Of a stretch of 64,000 nt of DNA, positions 61,646 to 64,000 are shown one piece after another. The first letter of the stretch is position 1. Each line of letters begins with the position of its first letter. The notes below the pieces were generated by a model. It saw nothing but the letters and a program-made list of their open reading frames with translations. It was not told where the DNA came from and searched no databases. Origin of the DNA: Ricordea florida (Eukaryota > Cnidaria > Anthozoa > Corallimorpharia > Ricordeidae); assembly GCA_949710005.1 (NCBI GenBank), contig OX453281.1, positions 22,450,061 to 22,514,060 of the forward strand, given 5' to 3'. The translations under genes and the position numbers were made by a program.

Positions 61646-62557
61646 TTGCGACTTGTATTTCTCATTTTGCAGCCTTCCGAAGTTTGCCCAAAAAATCGTC
61701 CATTTTTGGAAATTTTCCTATGGTCCCCCCTTTGCTGTTTTCCCAAAAATGGCCATTTTCGACACTATATAAAAACTTGCAATTTCTCTTCTAATTCGTC
61801 TTTTTTCGTGCGGTTTTTTGCATTGTAACAATTTATGATAGTTACGCTTTCAATCCGTACTAATTAGGGTATTGTGCGACTTGTATTTCTCATTTTGCAG
61901 CCTTCCGAAGTTTGCCCAAAAAATCGTCCATTTTTGGAAATTTTCCTATGGTCCCCTATTTGCTGGTTTGCCAAAAATGGCCATTTTAGACACTACATAA
62001 AAACTTGCAATTTCTCTTCTAATACGTCCTTTTTCGTGCGGTGGTTTGCATTGTAACAATTTATGATAGTTACGCTTTCAATCCATACTAATTAGGGTAT
62101 TGTGCGACATGTATTTCTCATTTTGCAGCCTTCCGAAGTTTGCCCAAAAAATCGTCCATTGTTGGAAATTTTCCTATGGTCCCCCCTTTGCTGTTTTGCA
62201 AAAAATGGTTATTTTTGACACTATATAAAAACTTGCTCTTTCTCTTCTAATACGTCTTTCTTCATGCGGTGTTTTGCATCTTAAGAATTCATGATAGTTA
62301 CGCTTTTAATCCATACAAATTAGGGTATTGTGCGACTTGTATTTCTCATTTTGCAGCCTTTTGAAAATTGCCCAAAAAATCGTCCATTTTTGAAAATTTT
62401 CCTATGGTCCCCACTTTGCTATTTTGCCAAAAATGGCCATTTTCGACACTATATAAAAACTTGAAATTTCTCTTCTAATACGTCTTTTTTCGTGCGGTGG
62501 TTTGCATTGTAACAATTTATGATAGTTACGCTTTCAATCCATACTAATTAGGGTATT
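61646..62557. repeat. Terminal 4-mer duplication, copy 1 (912 bp)
   Basis: Order d (TTTTCCCAAAAATGG), a-like (ATTTTAGACACTACATAA, CGTCCTTTTTCG), e (GCGACATGTATTTC, CCATTGTTGG), f (TCCCCACTTTG). The private variants recur exactly 912 bp later. Confidence 0.9.
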
Positions 62558-63469
62558 GTGCGACTTGTATTTCTCATTTTGCAGCCTTCCGAAGTTTGCC
62601 CAAAAAATCGTCCATTTTTGGAAACTTTCCTATGGTCCCCCCTTTGCTGTTTTCCCAAAAATGGCCATTTTCGACACTATATAAAAACTTGCAATTTCTC
62701 TTCTAATTCGTCTTTTTTCGTGCGGTTTTTTGCATTGTAACAATTTATGATAGTTACGCTTTCAATCCGTACTAATTAGGGTATTGTGCGACTTGTATTT
62801 CTCATTTTGCAGCCTTCCGAAGTTTGCCCAAAAAATCGTCCATTTTTGGAAATTTTCCTATGGTCCCCTATTTGCTGGTTTGCCAAAAATGGCCATTTTA
62901 GACACTACATAAAAACTTGCAATTTCTCTTCTAATACGTCCTTTTTCGTGCGGTGGTTTGCATTGTAACAATTTATGATAGTTACGCTTTCAATCCATAC
63001 TAATTAGGGTATTGTGCGACATGTATTTCTCATTTTGCAGCCTTCCGAAGTTTGCCCAAAAAATCGTCCATTGTTGGAAATTTTCCTATGGTCCCCCCTT
63101 TGCTGTTTTGCAAAAAATGGTTATTTTTGACACTATATAAAAACTTGCTCTTTCTCTTCTAATACGTCTTTCTTCATGCGGTGTTTTGCATCTTAAGAAT
63201 TCATGATAGTTACGCTTTTAATCCATACAAATTAGGGTATTGTGCGACTTGTATTTCTCATTTTGCAGCCTTTTGAAAATTGCCCAAAAAATCGTCCATT
63301 TTTGAAAATTTTCCTATGGTCCCCACTTTGCTATTTTGCCAAAAATGGCCATTTTCGACACTATATAAAAACTTGAAATTTCTCTTCTAATACGTCTTTT
63401 TTCGTGCGGTGGTTTGCATTGTAACAATTTATGATAGTTACGCTTTCAATCCATACTAATTAGGGTATT
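62558..63469. repeat. Terminal 4-mer duplication, copy 2 (912 bp)
   Basis: Repeats copy 1, including GCGACATG near 63018, CGTCCTTTTTCG near 62937 and TCCCCACTTTG near 63320. The first monomer differs at its 5' part (GTGCGAC and GGAAACTTTCC), which places the duplication junctions inside monomers near 61.74 and 62.65 kb. Confidence 0.9.
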
Positions 63470-63925
63470 GTGCGACTTGTATTTCTCATTTTGCAGCCTT
63501 CCGAAGTTTGCCCAAAAAATCGTCCATTTTTGGAAACTTTCCTATGGTCCCCCCTTTGCTGTTTTGCCAAAAATGGCCATTTTAGACACTAATAAAAAAC
63601 TTGCCATTTCTCTTCTAATACGTCTTTTTTCGTGCGGTTTTTTGCATTGTAACAATTTATGATAGTTACGCTTTCAATCCATACTAATTAGGGTATTGTG
63701 CGACTTGTATTTCTCATTTTGCAGCCTTCCGAAGTTTGACCAAATAATCGCCCATTTTTGAAAATTTTCCTATGGTCCCCCATTTGCTGTTTTGCCAAAA
63801 ATGGCCATTTTCGACACTATATAAAAACTTGCAATTTCTCTTCTAATTCGTCTTTTTTCGTGCGGTTTTTTGCATTGTAACAATTTATGATAGTTACGCT
63901 TTCAATCCATACTAATTAGGGTATT
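63470..63925. repeat. Two monomers (b-like, c) after the 4-mer duplication
   Basis: The b-like copy has GTGCGACTTG, GGAAACTTTCC and ACACTAATAAAA; the c copy ends in CTTGCAATTTC and CTAATTCG. Both match 57769-58224, about 5.7 kb upstream. Confidence 0.85.
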
Positions 63926-64000
63926 GTGCGACTTGTATTTCTCATTTTGCAGCCTTCCGAAGTTTGCCCAAAAAATCGTCCATTTTTTGAAATTTTCCTA
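63926..64000. repeat. Partial satellite monomer, right edge
   Basis: Consensus positions 1-75, ending at TTTTCCTA. It contains CCATTTTTTGAAATTTTCC, as in many e-type monomers, so the array evidently continues beyond the window. Confidence 0.93.

Larger units (their letters stand above)
1..64000. repeat. 228-bp satellite DNA array, whole window
   Basis: The window is a head-to-tail tandem array with a 228-bp period. The landmark GTGCGACTTG (or a close variant) recurs 281 times from 87 to 63926, which gives 280 complete monomers and two end fragments. All are on the same strand, and no unique sequence or mobile-element insertion interrupts them. The consensus is about 36% GC (by hand count G 34, C 48, A 54, T 92). 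Monomers differ from one another mostly by substitutions and fall into recurrent types that are ordered into higher-order repeats. This is what is known of centromeric or pericentromeric satellites in plants and animals; the chromosomal location is inferred. I do not recognise the family by name. Confidence 0.97.

Noticed and set aside
1-64000. CRISPR array (regularly spaced repeats)
   Set aside because: The 228-bp units abut directly, the whole unit is repeated, and there are no unique spacers or cas genes.
1-64000. Drosophila 1.688-type satellite, suggested by the style of A/T tracts
   Set aside because: The resemblance is only in tract composition. The monomer length differs and I cannot match a specific sequence without a search.

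Overview
The whole window is one uninterrupted, head-to-tail array of a single tandem repeat (satellite DNA) with a 228-bp monomer. Counting starts at the recurring GTGCGACTTG landmark (monomer position 1), there are 280 complete monomers between 87 and 63925, a 3' partial monomer at 1-86 and a 5' partial at 63926-64000. All copies lie in the same orientation. I see no protein-coding gene, rRNA, tRNA, CRISPR array, transposon insertion or unique sequence. The short open frames of 60-73 codons are a by-product of the repeat: each is confined to roughly one monomer, most depend on non-ATG starts, and they are lost wherever a monomer type carries a stop. A megabase-style satellite with this regularity points to eukaryotic heterochromatin, probably (peri)centromeric or another large heterochromatic block. 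I do not recognise the family and cannot name the species.

The monomer is about 36% GC with strong strand asymmetry (about 40% T against 24% A on the plus strand). It contains five short dyad symmetries, a TATATAAAAA element in most types, and a C-rich run after CTATGG. Monomers fall into recurrent types, which I label a-g. Type e carries overlapping CTTAAG and GAATTC sites. Type b lacks the TATA-like element. Type c has GACCAAATAATCG. Type f begins CCTTTTGAAAATTG. The types follow an ordered grammar and build higher-order repeats (HORs).

Layout: 1-5786 is a 6-mer HOR (1368 bp, two copies) and a 4-mer HOR (912 bp, two copies). 5787-25394 is dominated by a 9-mer HOR 'A' (order a-c-d'-e-b-c-d-e-f, 2052 bp) with shortened and expanded derivatives of 5, 6, 8 and 16 monomers and an embedded block resembling the left end. 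25395-26761 is an irregular boundary. 26762-32917 is a different 9-mer 'B', three nearly identical copies. 32918-38390 is a mosaic of pieces found elsewhere. 38390-42494 is two more 9-mer A copies. 42495-47735 is a 13-mer and two 5-mers. 47736-55715 is a 17-mer with a nested 7-mer. 55716-64000 is a 25-mer-spaced duplication with a 4-mer duplication. Only five monomers depart from 228 bp. The picture is repeated unequal exchange in register, with local homogenisation, on a length that seems tightly held. I found no new gene system. The points worth a second look are the HOR patchwork, the dyad content and how it changes between types, and the TATA-like element.
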